Shown: in pieces, positions 55,652 to 63,001 of the stretch
Position numbering within the stretch: position 1 is the first letter of the stretch
Layout: each line of letters starts with the position of its first letter
Source: Nonomuraea guangzhouensis
Lineage (GTDB): Bacteria; Actinomycetota; Actinomycetes; Streptosporangiales; Streptosporangiaceae
Assembly: GCF_019396345.1 (NCBI RefSeq)
Contig: NZ_JAHKRM010000015.1
Span: 175,642-239,641, forward strand
Direction: 5' to 3'
DNA: 64,000 nucleotides
Program-made: the position numbers and the translations under genes
The notes under the pieces: generated by a model
The model's input: the letters and a program-made list of their open reading frames with translations, nothing else
Database searches by the model: none
Told to the model about the DNA's origin: nothing

Positions 55652-57163
55652 TTATCGCCGGGAGCCGGATGCCAGGGCGACGGCCGCCCGCCATCGCTCG
55701 TACGCGGCGTCGTCGCGGGTTCCGGGCTCGAAACGGCGGTCCAGCCGCCACGTCTCGCGCAGCTCGTCCGCCGACCCCCAGACGCCCGAGCCGAGACCCG
55801 CCAGGAACGCCGCCCCCAGCCCGGTCGTCTCCTGGACCACCGGCCGCTCCACGGCCGCGCCGAGCTGGTCCGCCTGCACCTGCATGAGCAGGTCGTTGCC
55901 GCTGGCCCCGCCGTCGGCCTTGAGCGCCGGCGCGGACCCGGCGCCGTTGGACGCTGGCGCGGACCCGGCGCCGTCAGACGCGGAGCCGCCCGTCATCACC
56001 TCGACCACGTCGCGCACCTCGAAGGCGATCGCCTCCAGTGTCGCCCTGACCAGGTGGGCCCTGGTGGTGCCGCGGGTGATGCCGGTGATCAGGCCGCGTG
56101 CCTCCGGGTCCCAGTACGGCGCGCCGAGCCCGGTCAGGGCGGGCACGAACACCACGCCGCCGCTGTCGGGCACCGTGCGGGCCACCGCCTCAGACTCCGG
56201 CGCGGTGCCGATCAGCCCCAGCCCGTCGCGCAGCCACTGCACGGCCGCGCCGGTCACGAAGACCGAGCCCTCCAGCGCGTACGTGATGTCTCCCGACGGC
56301 GTCTGCCAGGCGACGGTCGTGAGCAGGCCCGCATCGGAGCGGACGATCTCCTCGCCGGTGTTGGTCAGGATGAACGAGCCGGTGCCATAGGTGCACTTCA
56401 CCTCGCCCACCCGGAAGCACGTCTGCCCGAACAGCGCCGCCTGCTGGTCGCCCGCCACGCCGCTGATCGGCAGGTCGAGCCCGAGGAACACACCGGGGTC
56501 CGTACGGCCGATCGGGCCGTAACTGGGCACGATCTCCGGCAGGGCGGACTCGGGCACCCCGAACAGCTCGCACAGCTCGGGCTCCCACGACCCGGACGCC
56601 AGGCCGTACAGCAGGGTGCGCGAGGCGTTGGAGGCGTCGGTCACGTGGCGCGCGCCCGCGGCGAGCCGGGCGATCAGATAGGAGTCGACGGTGCCCACCA
56701 CCACGTCGCCCGACAGCACGCCCTCCCACGAGCCCTGGTCGTGCTCGGCCAGCCAGGTCAGCTTCGAGGCGGTGAAGTAGGGGTCGAGCCGCAGACCGGT
56801 CAGCTCCGAGACGCGCGGCTCGTGGCCGGCCGAGCGCAGCCGCTCGCAGATGCCCGCGGTGCGGCGGTCCTGCCAGACGATCGCGCGGCGCGGCGCGGCC
56901 AGCGTGCGCCGGTCCCACAGGACCGCGGTCTCCCGCTGGTTGGTGATGCCGAGGCAGGCCGGCCTGGACGTGGCCGCGCGCAGAGCCGCCGCGCAGGCGC
57001 TCAGCGTGGCCTGCCAGATGTCCTCGGGGTTGTGCTCGACCCAGCCGGGTTCGGGGAAGTGCTGGGCGAACTCCTCATAGCCCTTGGACTCGATCCGGCC
57101 GTCCTCGGTCACGACGAGCGCCGTCACCCCGGTCGTCCCGGCGTCGATGGCCAACACACTCAC
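55652..57163 (-). CDS. glpK: Glycerol kinase
   Basis: 503 residues from GTG 57163 with GGGAGG 7 nt upstream. FGGY-family fold: ATP loop LAIDAGTTGVTALVV, substrate motif GITNQRETAVLWDRRT, IVWQDRRT, SNASRTLLY, the second phosphate motif TYGTGSFILTNTG and KADGGASGNDLLMQ. An insertion of about 20 residues (SDGAGSAPASNGAGSAPA, containing a duplicated 9-10-residue unit) sits just before the DGGAS motif, where most glycerol kinases have a short loop. It phosphorylates glycerol to glycerol-3-phosphate. No glpF or glpD nearby. A DasR-like site lies 45 bp upstream. Confidence 0.9.
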   Translation of the reverse strand: MSVLAIDAGTTGVTALVVTEDGRIESKGYEEFAQHFPEPGWVEHNPEDIWQATLSACAAALRAATSRPACLGITNQRETAVLWDRRTLAAPRRAIVWQDRRTAGICERLRSAGHEPRVSELTGLRLDPYFTASKLTWLAEHDQGSWEGVLSGDVVVGTVDSYLIARLAAGARHVTDASNASRTLLYGLASGSWEPELCELFGVPESALPEIVPSYGPIGRTDPGVFLGLDLPISGVAGDQQAALFGQTCFRVGEVKCTYGTGSFILTNTGEEIVRSDAGLLTTVAWQTPSGDITYALEGSVFVTGAAVQWLRDGLGLIGTAPESEAVARTVPDSGGVVFVPALTGLGAPYWDPEARGLITGITRGTTRAHLVRATLEAIAFEVRDVVEVMTGGSASDGAGSAPASNGAGSAPALKADGGASGNDLLMQVQADQLGAAVERPVVQETTGLGAAFLAGLGSGVWGSADELRETWRLDRRFEPGTRDDAAYERWRAAVALASGSRR

Positions 57164-57207
57164 GAAATCGCCTCCCGGAAGGGGTTTCGCTCGCTACGCT
57201 CGCGATT

Positions 57208-57221
57208 TGGTCTAGACCACT
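57208..57221. promoter_or_regulatory. DasR-like (dre) operator upstream of glpK
   Basis: TGGTCTAGACCACT matches 14 of the 16 positions of the dre consensus AGTGGTCTAGACCACT, including the full TGGTCTAGACCA core. It lies 45 bp before the GTG of glpK. DasR is the GntR-family regulator of amino-sugar and PTS genes in actinobacteria; other GntR/HutC proteins bind similar cores. No GntR gene is in the window. Confidence 0.65.
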
Positions 57222-57239
57222 GCCCGCACGGGCGGGCAG
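57220..57239 (-). terminator. Hairpin between the recombinase gene and glpK
   Basis: CTGCCCGC (57220-57227) pairs with GCGGGCAG (57232-57239) around ACGG. It lies about 100 bp after the recombinase stop and touches the DasR-like site, so it may end transcription coming from the recombinase gene. Confidence 0.45.
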
Positions 57240-57336
57240 AATGCGATGCTGGTTGTGAAAGCGTTCGGAGAATTTTATTGATCCTTGTGCCGGCTCCATC
57301 GGCATGCGTCCCGGTCGTCCGGGGACATGCGCCGCC

Positions 57337-57936
57337 TCACGCTGCCTCGAAGGCGGCCCGGAGGGCGGCTCTGGCCCTGCGGGCGGCCGAGCGCCGGCCG
57401 TACAAACGGGCGCAGAGCGAGGTGAGGACCTCGGCCATGTCCCGTAGCAGCTCGTCATCGACCCGGGCGCCGGGGACGGCGCCCTCGCCGCCTTCGGTGT
57501 CGTCGATGACCACGATGCGGCGGCCGGTGGCCTCCAGCGCGGCCGACAGCTGCTCCAGCCCGAACCGGGCGAGCCGGTCGCGGCGCTCGACCACGATCAC
57601 GCCCACCGACGCGTCGCGCAGCAGCCGGGCCAGTTTCGGCCGGTCGCCGTCCATGCCCGAGCCGACCTCGCCGACGACCTCGGTGACCGTCAGGCCCATC
57701 CCGGTCGCCGCGGAGACCACCCGTGCCGCCTGCCGGTCGAGCTCGGCCAGCTGGTCGGTGCCGGAGACGCGGCAGTACGCCACCGTTCGTCCCGTGACCT
57801 CCGCCGTCCGATCCAGGACCATGTACCTACCGGTCGCGGTCTTGACCACCGGGACCGGCATCTTCCCGTCCCGCGCCCACTGCCAGGCAGTCTGGTAATG
57901 GACCCCGTTCCGCCGCGCCCACTCCGAGAGCTTCAC
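57337..57936 (-). CDS. IS607-type serine recombinase (TnpA) without TnpB
   Basis: 199 residues from GTG 57936. The N-terminal MerR-like DNA-binding helix (KLSEWARRNGVHYQTAWQWARDGKMPVPV) precedes the resolvase catalytic domain, the order diagnostic of IS607-family transposases. Catalytic Ser in YCRVSGTDQLAELDRQ, then VVERRDRLARFG with the active-site Arg residues. The normal tnpB partner should follow on this strand, but the next 170 bp are non-coding and then comes glpK. It is thus an orphan, or has been kept for another role such as a stand-alone recombinase. Confidence 0.88.
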   Translation of the reverse strand: MKLSEWARRNGVHYQTAWQWARDGKMPVPVVKTATGRYMVLDRTAEVTGRTVAYCRVSGTDQLAELDRQAARVVSAATGMGLTVTEVVGEVGSGMDGDRPKLARLLRDASVGVIVVERRDRLARFGLEQLSAALEATGRRIVVIDDTEGGEGAVPGARVDDELLRDMAEVLTSLCARLYGRRSAARRARAALRAAFEAA

Positions 57937-58013
57937 GTATCGACCATCTCAGACAAAGCTGAGAAGAACTGATGTTTCCACTAACGGCAAGAAACCTATA
58001 GGAGGAACCCGTC

Positions 58014-59039
58014 ATGCGAATCGGAGTGCTCACCGGAGGCGGCGACTGTCCCGGTCTCAACGCGGTGATCAGGGCGGTCGTGCGCAAGGGGGTGAGCGTC
58101 TACGGCCACGAGTTCGTCGGGTTCCGTGACGGCTGGCGCGGGCCGCTCGAAGGCGACACGATGCCGCTGGACATTCAGGCCGTACGGGGCATCCTCCCGC
58201 GCGGCGGCACCATTCTCGGCTCCTCGCGGACCAACCCCATCAAGATCGAGGGGGGCGTCGACCGCATCAAGGAGAACCTGGCGGCCACCGGCGTCGACGC
58301 GCTGATCGCCATCGGCGGCGAGGACACCCTCGGTGTCGCCAAGCAGCTCTACGACCGCGACGTCAACGTCGTCGGCGTGCCCAAGACGATCGACAACGAC
58401 CTGTCGGGCACCGACTACACCTTCGGCTTCGACACCGCGGTCAACATCGCGACGGAGGCCATCGACCGCCTGCACACCACCGCCGAGTCCCACCACCGGG
58501 CGCTCATCTGCGAGGTCATGGGCCGCCACGCGGGCTGGATCGCCCTGCACGCGGGCATGGCGGGTGGCGCCAACGTCATCCTCATCCCCGAGCGGCCGTT
58601 CGACATCGACCGTGTCTGCGAATACGTCGAGTCGCGCTTCCGCACCCGCTACTCGCCGATCCTCGTGGTCGCCGAGGGCGCGCACCCGGTCGAGGGCCAG
58701 ATGGCGCTGCAGGCCGGCGAGCTCGACTCGTTCGGCCACGTACGGCTCGGCGGCATCGGCGAGGTGCTGGCCAAGGAGATCGAGAAGCGCACCGGCAAGG
58801 AGGCCCGCACCACCGTGCTCGGCCACATCCAGCGCGGCGGCACCCCGACCGCCTACGACCGGGTCCTGGCCACCAGGTTCGGGCTGCAGGCGATCGACGC
58901 GGTGCACGAGGGCGACTACGGCAAGATGGTGGCGCTGCGCGGCACCGACATGGTCCGCGTCGGGCTCGACGTGGCGACGGCCGAGCTCAAGACGGTGCCG
59001 GTGTCCCGCTACGCGGAGGCCGAGGTGTTCTTCGGCTGA
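58014..59039 (+). CDS. pfkA: 6-phosphofructokinase with pyrophosphate-type active-site residues
   Basis: 341 residues, AGGAGG 7 nt before ATG 58014. PFK signature GVLTGGGDCPGLNA, substrate-binding PKTIDNDLSGTDYTFGFDTA, MGRHAGWIAL and the C-terminal LGHIQRGGTPTAYDR. At the two positions that separate donor types, the protein has Asp104 (GGEDT) and Lys124 (VPKTIDND); ATP-dependent enzymes have Gly at 104, and pyrophosphate-dependent ones have Asp104 and Lys124. The sequence closely resembles the PPi-dependent enzyme of Amycolatopsis methanolica. PPi-dependent, reversible activity is therefore expected, though untested. Confidence 0.92.
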   Translation: MRIGVLTGGGDCPGLNAVIRAVVRKGVSVYGHEFVGFRDGWRGPLEGDTMPLDIQAVRGILPRGGTILGSSRTNPIKIEGGVDRIKENLAATGVDALIAIGGEDTLGVAKQLYDRDVNVVGVPKTIDNDLSGTDYTFGFDTAVNIATEAIDRLHTTAESHHRALICEVMGRHAGWIALHAGMAGGANVILIPERPFDIDRVCEYVESRFRTRYSPILVVAEGAHPVEGQMALQAGELDSFGHVRLGGIGEVLAKEIEKRTGKEARTTVLGHIQRGGTPTAYDRVLATRFGLQAIDAVHEGDYGKMVALRGTDMVRVGLDVATAELKTVPVSRYAEAEVFFG

Positions 59040-59073
59040 TTGAAAGCGGCCTGCAAGCGGGCGGCCGTACCTT
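59040..59073 (+). promoter_or_regulatory. Third copy of the tandem 7-mer promoter, after pfkA
   Basis: TTGAAAG (59040-59046), 4 bp, CTGCAAG (59051-59057), 10 bp, TACCTT (59068-59073). The spacing is as at 3304 and 5054 except for one extra base before the -10. The first repeat overlaps the pfkA stop codon. A perfect hairpin follows at 59108, so a short RNA of about 85 nt could be made. Confidence 0.35.
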
Positions 59074-59107
59074 CTGAATCAGCGGGGTTACCGCTACAAC
59101 CCCCTCG

Positions 59108-59165
59108 AGGTACGGCTTGCGCCGCGACGAGTCGGCGGCCCACCTACGCGCCGCAAGCCGTACCT
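59108..59165. terminator. Terminator hairpin between pfkA and the MHYT gene
   Basis: AGGTACGGCTTGCG (59108-59121) pairs perfectly with CGCAAGCCGTACCT (59152-59165) across 30 nt that can itself form a small stem (CCGC/GCGG). It ends 10 bp before the stop of the convergent MHYT gene, so it can serve both directions. The unusually large loop also fits a structured small RNA. Confidence 0.6.
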
Positions 59166-59175
59166 AGGACATAGA

Positions 59176-60027
59176 TCAAGAGCGGGGCGTGCCGAAGAGA
59201 TCAACATCCGGCGCGCCCCCGCCGCGTTCCTCGGGCCTGCCGGCCGGCTCCGTCCCGCTGCGGCCCTCCAGCCGGGCGAGGAACTCCGCCTCGCCGCGCA
59301 TCTCCTTCTCCGAGGGCGAGAGCATGACGGCGAGCAGCAGCCCCATGGTGATCACGCTGATCCCGACGATCAGCGGCAGCAGGAAGTCGATGGCCGGCGC
59401 GCCGGCGACCGGCACCGACGGGCTGTGCGCGCGCACCGACATCGCGTACATCCCCGTGTAGTGCATGCCCGCCACCGCGACACCCATGACCAGGGCCGCG
59501 CCACCGATCTTGACCGCGCCGCGGACCCGCAGGGTGAACCAGAGCGCGACGGTGGCCGCGGCGATCGCGATGAGCACCGACAGCGCGACGAGCAGCGGGT
59601 CGTAGCTCACGTCCCCCGACATGTTCATCGCGTACATGCCCAGGTAGTGCATGCCGGCCACGCCGACACCGGTCAGGACGCCGCCGCCGAGCAGGTACGG
59701 GGCCCGCTCGCCGCCCCGCCACACCACGAACAGCCCGGCGCCCACCACCACGACCGCGAGCGCCGCGGAGGCCGCGGTGAGCGGCATGTCGTAGCGGATC
59801 ACCGTGCCGTGCACCGCGAAGCCCATCATGGCGATGAAGTGCATGGTCCAGATGCCGGTGCCACCGATGGCGACCGCCGCGCCCGCCAGCCAGAACCTGG
59901 CGTCCCTGCCACCGGCCAGCCGGGCCCGCGAGGTCAGCAACAGGCCGAGCATGGAGCCCACACTGGACATGGCATAGGCCAGGAGGAGGGTTACCGGCCC
60001 ATGAGAGAAGTGGTCAATAGGTGACAT
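59176..60027 (-). CDS. MHYT-domain membrane sensor protein
   Basis: 283 residues with seven transmembrane helices. Three MHYT motifs are visible: TMHFIAMMGF, GMHYLGMYAM and GMHYTGMYAM, whose Met and His residues at the outer membrane face are predicted to hold copper and sense oxygen, CO or NO. The C-terminal tail of about 45 residues is cytoplasmic, charged and lacks a GGDEF, EAL or kinase domain. It may act through a partner, perhaps its paralogue next door. The gene is about 60 bp downstream of that paralogue, probably in one transcript. Confidence 0.88.
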   Translation of the reverse strand: MSPIDHFSHGPVTLLLAYAMSSVGSMLGLLLTSRARLAGGRDARFWLAGAAVAIGGTGIWTMHFIAMMGFAVHGTVIRYDMPLTAASAALAVVVVGAGLFVVWRGGERAPYLLGGGVLTGVGVAGMHYLGMYAMNMSGDVSYDPLLVALSVLIAIAAATVALWFTLRVRGAVKIGGAALVMGVAVAGMHYTGMYAMSVRAHSPSVPVAGAPAIDFLLPLIVGISVITMGLLLAVMLSPSEKEMRGEAEFLARLEGRSGTEPAGRPEERGGGAPDVDLFGTPRS

Positions 60028-60089
60028 ACGCCCACACGTCCCTTAAAAGTGAATAAGGGAGTATGAGCAGGGCTCAAGGGGATTTGCAA

Positions 60090-61061
60090 CTATCTCCGGC
60101 GTGTCTGAGGGCGAGGCTGCTGTTGCGGGAACCCCTGCTGCATCGGGGATCCAGGAGTTTCCAAGATCGGTTGCGGCTCCGGGACGGGTGCGGCGAAGAG
60201 CGGCTGCGACCGAGCGGGCTGCGGGCGAGCGGGCCGCTGCTGGACGGGCTGCGGGGGAGCGGGGAGGGTCTGCTGCTGGTGGGTGGCGCGCCTGCGCAGC
60301 TCCAGCCGGGCGACGAGCTCGGCGTCCTCGTGCAGCTCCTCCTCCGACGGCGACAGGATGACCATGAGCAGCATGGTCAGCGTGATCAGGCTGATCACGG
60401 TCATGAGCGGCACGAGGAAGTCGAGGGCGTCGGCGCCCGCCACGGGAGAGGGCTCGGCGTCGACCGTGACCAGCATCGCGTACATGCCGGTGTAGTGCAT
60501 GCCCGAAACCGCCACGCCCATGACCAGCGCCGCGCCGGTGATCCAGACGGCGCGCTTGACCCGCAGCGTGAACCACAGGGCCACGGTCGCGGCGACCACG
60601 GCGATGAGGACGGAGGCGGCCACGATCTTGCGGTCATAGGAGACGTGCGCGGACATGTTCATCGCGTACATGCCGAGGTAGTGCATGCTGGCCACGCCCA
60701 GGCCGGTCAGCAGGCCGCCGCCGAGCAGGGCGAGCACCCGGCCACCGCCGTACGAGACCAGGAACAGGCCGGTGCCGACGACCACGATGGCCACCACGGC
60801 GGAGGCGACGGTGAGCGGCACGTCGTACTTGATCTGGGTGCCCTCGACCTCGAAACCCATCATGGCGACGAAGTGCATGACCCAGATACCGGTGCCGCCG
60901 ATGGAGATGGCCGCCCCGAGCAGCCAGCGCATCCGCGAGGCGCCTCGGGAGGCGTGCGCCTGGGCGGTCAGCCGCAGTCCGAGCATCGACCCCATGCACG
61001 ACATCACGTAGGCGAGGACTGGCGTGAGCGGGCCGTGGACGAAATGGTTAACAGCGGACAT
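60090..61061 (-). CDS. Second MHYT-domain membrane sensor protein
   Basis: 323 residues, seven helices, with VMHFVAMMGF, SMHYLGMYAM and GMHYTGMYAM in the same order as the downstream gene; the two are clearly tandem duplicates. The C-terminal tail (about 240-323) differs: a charged helix (SPSEEELHEDAELVARLELRRR) then a Gln/Pro-rich disordered segment. Tails of both start with SPSE, suggesting a common docking element. Divergent from a two-component system at 61175; the MHYT proteins could feed it a redox or gas signal, which is inference. Confidence 0.88.
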   Translation of the reverse strand: MSAVNHFVHGPLTPVLAYVMSCMGSMLGLRLTAQAHASRGASRMRWLLGAAISIGGTGIWVMHFVAMMGFEVEGTQIKYDVPLTVASAVVAIVVVGTGLFLVSYGGGRVLALLGGGLLTGLGVASMHYLGMYAMNMSAHVSYDRKIVAASVLIAVVAATVALWFTLRVKRAVWITGAALVMGVAVSGMHYTGMYAMLVTVDAEPSPVAGADALDFLVPLMTVISLITLTMLLMVILSPSEEELHEDAELVARLELRRRATHQQQTLPAPPQPVQQRPARPQPARSQPLFAAPVPEPQPILETPGSPMQQGFPQQQPRPQTRRR

Positions 61062-61174
61062 TAAGTCAGTTTCCTTGCATTAGGGTGCACCGGATTCTGC
61101 CAGTTGACCTGTCCTATTCACATGGATATCTCGACTATCTGTCAACTTGTCAAGTCGAAACATGAGAAGGGCTC

Positions 61175-62275
61175 ATGGGCATCGAAAGGCCGTTCTGGCG
61201 GGCGATAGCGGTCTTCCGCGTCGCCTCGCTGCTGTACGCCGCCGTGCTGCTGGCGCAGCACCGGGGGTACGCCGAGCCGCTCACCGGGTGGCTGGTGATC
61301 GGCGTCATGGGGTTGTGGACCGCCGCGGCGATCTTCGCCTACTCCGTCGAGGCGCTGCGCCGGTGGCCGCTGCTCGTGCTCGACCTCCTGGTGGCCGTGG
61401 CCTGCCTGCTGGCCTCGCCGTACGTGGAGGGCGCCCGGCCGCCCGGGGAGGGCACCATGCCGGTCCCGGCCACCTGGATCGCCGGCCCGGTACTGGCCTG
61501 GGCGGTGCACGGCGGGCGGCGGCTCGGCACGGTGGCCGCGGCCGTCGTGGCGGCGGCGGACCTGTGGCTGCGGGTCAGCGGGCCCGACGCGCCCGTCCTG
61601 ATCAACGGCGCGGTGCTGCTGTTCATGACGGGCGCGGTGGTGGGCCACGTGGCGCGGCTGGCCAAACAGGCGGAGGAACGCATGCAGCGGGCCGTCGAGA
61701 TGGAGGCGGCGCAGCGTGAACGCGACCGGCTGGCGCGCGACGTCCACGACTCGGTCCTGCAGGTCCTGGCGCTGGTCCAGCGCCGCGGCCAGGAGCTCGG
61801 CGGCGAGGCCGCGGAGCTGGGCCGGCTCGCCGGTCAGCAGGAATCGGCCCTGCGCGCGCTCTTCATCCGGCCCGAGCCCCCGCCCACGGGGGTGGTGGAT
61901 CTGCGGCCGCTGCTCATGCGGTACGGCTCCGAGCAGGTGACGATCTCGACCCCGGCGACGCCCTTGGTGCTGCCGGGACCGGTGGCCGAGGAGATGGCGG
62001 CGGCCGTCGGGGCGGCGCTCGACAACGTCCGGGCGCACTGCGGGCCCGCGGCGCGGGCGTGGGTGTTCGCCGAGTCGGGGGACGGCACGGTGACGGTCAG
62101 CGTCCGCGACGAAGGCCCGGGGATCGCGGCCGGCCGTTTGGCGGAGGCCGCCGCGGCCGGCCGTTTAGGCGTCTCCCAGTCCATCCGCGGCCGCATCGAG
62201 GGGCTCGGCGGCCACGTCCTGATCACCGGCGTTCCGGGAGAGGGGACCGAGATCGAGCTCACGGTCCCTGCCTAG
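61175..62275 (+). CDS. Sensor histidine kinase, MacS-like
   Basis: 366 residues. AGAAGGG lies upstream of ATG 61175. Four to five helices (about 10-160), then a HisKA_3-like domain with His191 in RDVHDSVLQVLALVQRRG, and a GHKL ATPase with AAVGAALDNVRAHCG (N-box), VRDEGPGI and LGVSQSIRGRIEGLGG. The pattern LARDVHDSVLQVLA matches the MacS branch of actinobacterial kinases. A TTGACC, 17 bp, TATCTC promoter is plausible upstream (about 61103-61131). The cognate regulator follows after 26 bp. Confidence 0.9.
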   Translation: MGIERPFWRAIAVFRVASLLYAAVLLAQHRGYAEPLTGWLVIGVMGLWTAAAIFAYSVEALRRWPLLVLDLLVAVACLLASPYVEGARPPGEGTMPVPATWIAGPVLAWAVHGGRRLGTVAAAVVAAADLWLRVSGPDAPVLINGAVLLFMTGAVVGHVARLAKQAEERMQRAVEMEAAQRERDRLARDVHDSVLQVLALVQRRGQELGGEAAELGRLAGQQESALRALFIRPEPPPTGVVDLRPLLMRYGSEQVTISTPATPLVLPGPVAEEMAAAVGAALDNVRAHCGPAARAWVFAESGDGTVTVSVRDEGPGIAAGRLAEAAAAGRLGVSQSIRGRIEGLGGHVLITGVPGEGTEIELTVPA

Positions 62276-62288
62276 TGCTCCGTGACCC

Positions 62289-62294
62289 TAGAGT
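62289..62294 (+). promoter_or_regulatory. -10 box of a possible separate promoter for the response regulator
   Basis: TAGAGT lies 7 nt before ATG 62302, and no Shine-Dalgarno sequence is present, so the regulator may also be made from its own leaderless mRNA. Confidence 0.45.
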
Positions 62295-62301
62295 GGCGGC
62301 C

Positions 62302-62943
62302 ATGGTGCGGGTGATGGTGGTGGACGACCATCCGATGTGGCGTGACGGGGTCGCCAGGGATCTGGCCGAGGCGGGCTACGAGGTGGTCGCCGCCGTGGGC
62401 GAGGGGCGGCAGGCGCTCCGCGTGGCCGGGGCCGTGCTGCCCGAGGTGGTCGTGCTCGACCTGCGGTTGCCCGACATGTCGGGGGCGGAGGTGGCCAAGG
62501 GGCTGGCCGGGATGTCGCCGTCGCCGAGGGTGCTGGTGCTGTCGGCGAGTGCCGAGCCGGACGACGTGCTCGACGCGGTCAAGGCCGGAGCCTCCGGATA
62601 TCTGGTGAAGTCGGCGAGCCGGGAGGAGTTCCTCGACGCCGTCCGGCGGACCGCGGACGGCGACGCGGTGTTCACGCCCGGCCTGGCCGGGCTCGTGCTG
62701 GGGGAGTACCGGCGGCTCGCCGCCCAGCCCGCACCGGCCGAGGGGCCACGGCTGACCGACCGGGAGACCGAGGTGCTGCGGCTGGTCGCCAAGGGCCTGT
62801 CCTACCGGCAGATCGCCGACCGGCTCGTGCTCTCGCACCGGACCGTACAGAACCACGTCCAGAACACCCTCCAGAAGCTCCAGCTCCACAACCGGGTGGA
62901 ACTGGTGCGATATGCGATCGAGCAGGGGCTCGACGCGGACTAA
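62302..62943 (+). CDS. NarL-type response regulator, MacR-like
   Basis: 213 residues. Receiver domain with VMVVDDHPMWRDG, phospho-acceptor Asp53 in VVLDLRLPD, and Lys in SGYLVKSAS. LuxR-type C-terminal domain LTDRETEVLRLVAKGLSYRQIADRLVLSHRTVQNHVQNTLQKLQ. Works with the kinase at 61175. MacRS systems in Streptomyces influence development and antibiotic production; whether this pair is orthologous needs a tree. A TAAAAT box at 62941, starting at the stop codon, may be the -10 of thiI. Confidence 0.9.
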   Translation: MVRVMVVDDHPMWRDGVARDLAEAGYEVVAAVGEGRQALRVAGAVLPEVVVLDLRLPDMSGAEVAKGLAGMSPSPRVLVLSASAEPDDVLDAVKAGASGYLVKSASREEFLDAVRRTADGDAVFTPGLAGLVLGEYRRLAAQPAPAEGPRLTDRETEVLRLVAKGLSYRQIADRLVLSHRTVQNHVQNTLQKLQLHNRVELVRYAIEQGLDAD

Positions 62944-63001
62944 AATCGGTGGGTCGAGGCGTTGCCCTCAGCGCGTCCCCATCACTCCCGGAGGTTCTGC
63001 C

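Noticed and set aside
57164..57336. Remnant of a tnpB gene after the IS607 recombinase
   Set aside because: All frames checked by eye show no RuvC or zinc-finger motif in this 170-bp stretch.
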